64,000 bases of DNA from Pogona vitticeps (Eukaryota > Chordata > Lepidosauria > Squamata > Agamidae), in the NCBI RefSeq assembly GCF_051106095.1, contig NC_135786.1, positions 214,155,001-214,219,000 on the forward strand, in the 5' to 3' direction. The first letter of the stretch is position 1. Every line of letters begins with the position of its first letter. Position numbers and translations under genes: made by a program. Shown here piece after piece: positions 61,920 to 64,000 of this stretch. The notes under the pieces are model-generated. The model searched no databases and had not been told where the DNA came from. It saw only the letters and a list, made by a program, of their open reading frames with translations.

Positions 61920-63105
61920 CTGCATATAAAAAGAGAGAAATTTTCATGAACATTTTGATCACACCAGACACAGTTTTTTCTTCTCTTGTGCTAAACATCA
62001 ACTAGTTCAAATAAGGTAGAATAAGCCCCCAATTATGCACCAGAATGCAAGTGCGCTCTGTGTGCAAGAAATGAATTCAGGACTCTAGGAATTGGAAGTT
62101 CCTTTTCTGAGAGCACACTTCTAGATCTCTCACATATATCAGAAAAAGTAACAGACGCAAAAGCAAAAAGCAAAGTGTACTGTTTATATACTGCCCCATA
62201 GCATTTAAAGCACTCTCTGGATGGTTTACAGTTTAATTATGGAGGCTACACAGGCTGTACTAGACTCCTTAAGTTTAGTAGCTGTGGCTTTATTTGTTTA
62301 AAAAGAACCCTGAAACCTTTAAAACCAAGTTACATCAGTATCCTGGTAAGTATTATCTGGATTTTTAAAACCCACAATTTTGGGCATTTTGCTTGGTCCT
62401 AACAAAGGGACTGACCAAATGTTCACTTTTTAAACTCAGACACTGTGATTTTTTTCTTTTCTCTAGCTAAAATACATTTTTACATTTAATATATCCAAAT
62501 ATGAAACCTTAAGGAACAAACTAAGTTCAACAGGATACATTTTGTTTGCATTTATAAGACATACTAAAATTAAGTATAGGACAACCAATGCGGTGTAGTG
62601 GATATAGTGATGGATCAAGTTTCTAGAATCCAGGGATCGAATCCCCTCTCAGCCATGGAAACTCACTGGGAGTGTGGAGCCGGTAAAACCACTCCATAAA
62701 TATCCCACTTACTGTGAAAGCCCTATTAGGGTTGCTGTAAGTCAGTTCTGAGTTGACAGCCCATATCAATAACAAAACTAAGTATACAGTAGCTTGCCTC
62801 ATTTTCTCCAGAATTTCAATTCCTCCTATTCCCCCTCCTATCAAAAAACATGTTTCTTTTAATGACTTCACCATTTCTGTATAGGAACTCAGTTTGACAC
62901 TCAGATATGGGCCAACCTGAACATTAGGATACTAGGGCATTCTGTTACATCAAATAACTGGAGCAGCCTTTCTATACTGATGCTGCAATGAATGTCACCT
63001 CTTGCTTGCAAGATGCAGGATCTGGATCAGACAAGAGTTTGAAAGAGTTATTGTTTTACAGTAGAATTCCTAACATCTTCCAGCTGACATGCAGTCTCAA
63101 AAAAG
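61920..63105. other. RIDA intron
   Basis: Holds an L2-like 3' fragment near 62175-62260 (TATATACTGCCCCATAGC) and the SINE at 62585-62770. No further RIDA exon is seen before the window ends. Confidence 0.4.
62585..62770 (+). mobile_element. Sauria-type tRNA SINE
   Basis: The head CAATGCGGTGTAGTGGATAT and box-B-like GGGATCGAATCCCCTCTCAG are followed by GCCATGGAAACTCACTGGGA and the Bov-B-like tail GTTGCTGTAAGTCAGTTCTG. It is essentially full length. Confidence 0.88.
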
Positions 63106-63109
63106 TTAC

Positions 63110-64000
63110 TTTCTGAAACTCTAATAATTTATTGTACATTAAATGTTTATACTGCCCATCTAGTGGCATGTCACTACTCTGCGCAGTTTACAAATGTGAA
63201 ACACAAATGTAAGAACCTAACCCCCCATCCCAAAATAATCTAAAAACAACCCCATAAAAGAGCCTGCGATAGCAACGATGGACACAAACAGAATCAAGGT
63301 ATAACATAAATACAAACAATTATAAAGGGAGGAAATTGCAAAAATCTTTAAAAAGCAACGTTTTTATTAACTTTTGAAATATTTCTTGGCGCACCTCCAC
63401 CTGTAACACACTCTGCAAGGAGGTGGCCACTGAAAAGGCGTGGTTCCTGGTCATAAACTTTTAGGACTCCTTCCGGGTGGCCACCTGCATCATCAAAGCT
63501 TGGGAGAAGCATGTGGTACAGGTGGAAAATCTCAAGGAGAGGCGCTCCAACAGGTAATGAGGTCCCAAACCATTAAGGGATTTGTATGTCAACATTAACA
63601 CCTCGAATTTGACATGGAAGCACACAGGCAATCAGTACAGTACTAATTAACCAGGATGGGGGAAGATACAATTATATCTCAAAACACCCAAAACCAGCCT
63701 GGCTATAGCATTTTGCACCTGTTGCAGCTTCCATACCACCTTCAAGGGTAGTCCTACGTAGAGAGCATTGCAATAGCCAATCTTCAAGATTACTAATGCA
63801 TGAACTAGTGTTATTGTGGAATTCCTGTCTAGGTAGGGCCACAGGTGTGCAATCTTCACAGGTTGAAGAGAGGCAGATCCGGCCATGGTCAAGATCTGTT
63901 TCTCCATCAACAGTGCATACTCAAATTGTGGGCCTGGTCTTTCAGGGGGAATGTAATCCCATCCAGGCCTGGCAGGGAACCTCCTAACCAATCAGGGTCC
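63110..64000 (-). mobile_element. L2-type LINE, 3' part, runs off window
   Basis: The minus strand encodes LVHALVILKIGYCNALYVGL then PLKVVWKLQQVQNAIARLVL near 63660-63800. Upstream (right) RT sequence continues past the window edge. The 3' end near 63150 has ATACTGCCCATCTAG. Frames are broken near the 3' end. Confidence 0.85.

Overview
The window is vertebrate nuclear DNA, most likely from a squamate reptile (lizard or snake). It has intron-rich host genes of about 64 kb of conserved synteny. Its repeats are typical of squamates: L2/CR1-clade LINEs, Bov-B (RTE) LINEs, tRNA-derived SINEs with Bov-B-like tails, many short hAT elements with 8-bp target duplications, and Tc1/mariner- or pogo-type MITEs with TA duplications. 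The species cannot be read from the sequence.

Four host genes lie in the order and orientation known from human 8q22: MATN2 (+), RPL30 (-), ERICH5 (+), RIDA (-). MATN2 (about 1.8-23.2 kb) is only its 3' part. It shows seven EGF-like exons of exactly 123 nt each, the second von Willebrand A domain in two exons, two linker exons and a coiled-coil end split by an AT-AC (U12-type) intron. Several EGF exons are products of local tandem duplication, and one further copy is a decayed relic. RPL30 (26.6-32.1 kb) is complete: five exons, a pyrimidine-tract (TOP) start and an intact 115-residue product. Its last intron holds a well-formed H/ACA snoRNA on the same strand, at a position matching SNORA72.

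ERICH5 (46.8-57.1 kb) starts in a CpG-rich promoter and has four supported coding exons encoding about 241 residues, with an N-terminal MGCSSS lipidation-type motif. One extra candidate cassette is noted. RIDA (from 60.2 kb, minus strand) enters from the right edge; only its last two coding exons are inside. MATN2 and RPL30 converge, RPL30 and ERICH5 diverge across about 14.7 kb of repeat-rich DNA, and ERICH5 and RIDA converge.

The rest is transposon-derived or unrecognised. Notable parts are an L2 copy split by a hAT element, a LINE broken up by a SINE and a MITE, a decayed DIRS-like fossil inside the U12 intron, two copies of an unclassified glutamate-rich repeat (one split by a GC-rich hAT), and a MITE with a palindrome of about 117 bp near the 3' end of ERICH5. 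I found no CRISPR array, operon or prokaryote-type system. The strongest unusual signals are the AT-AC intron, the snoRNA, the EGF exon duplications and two substitutions at normally conserved RPL30 positions.
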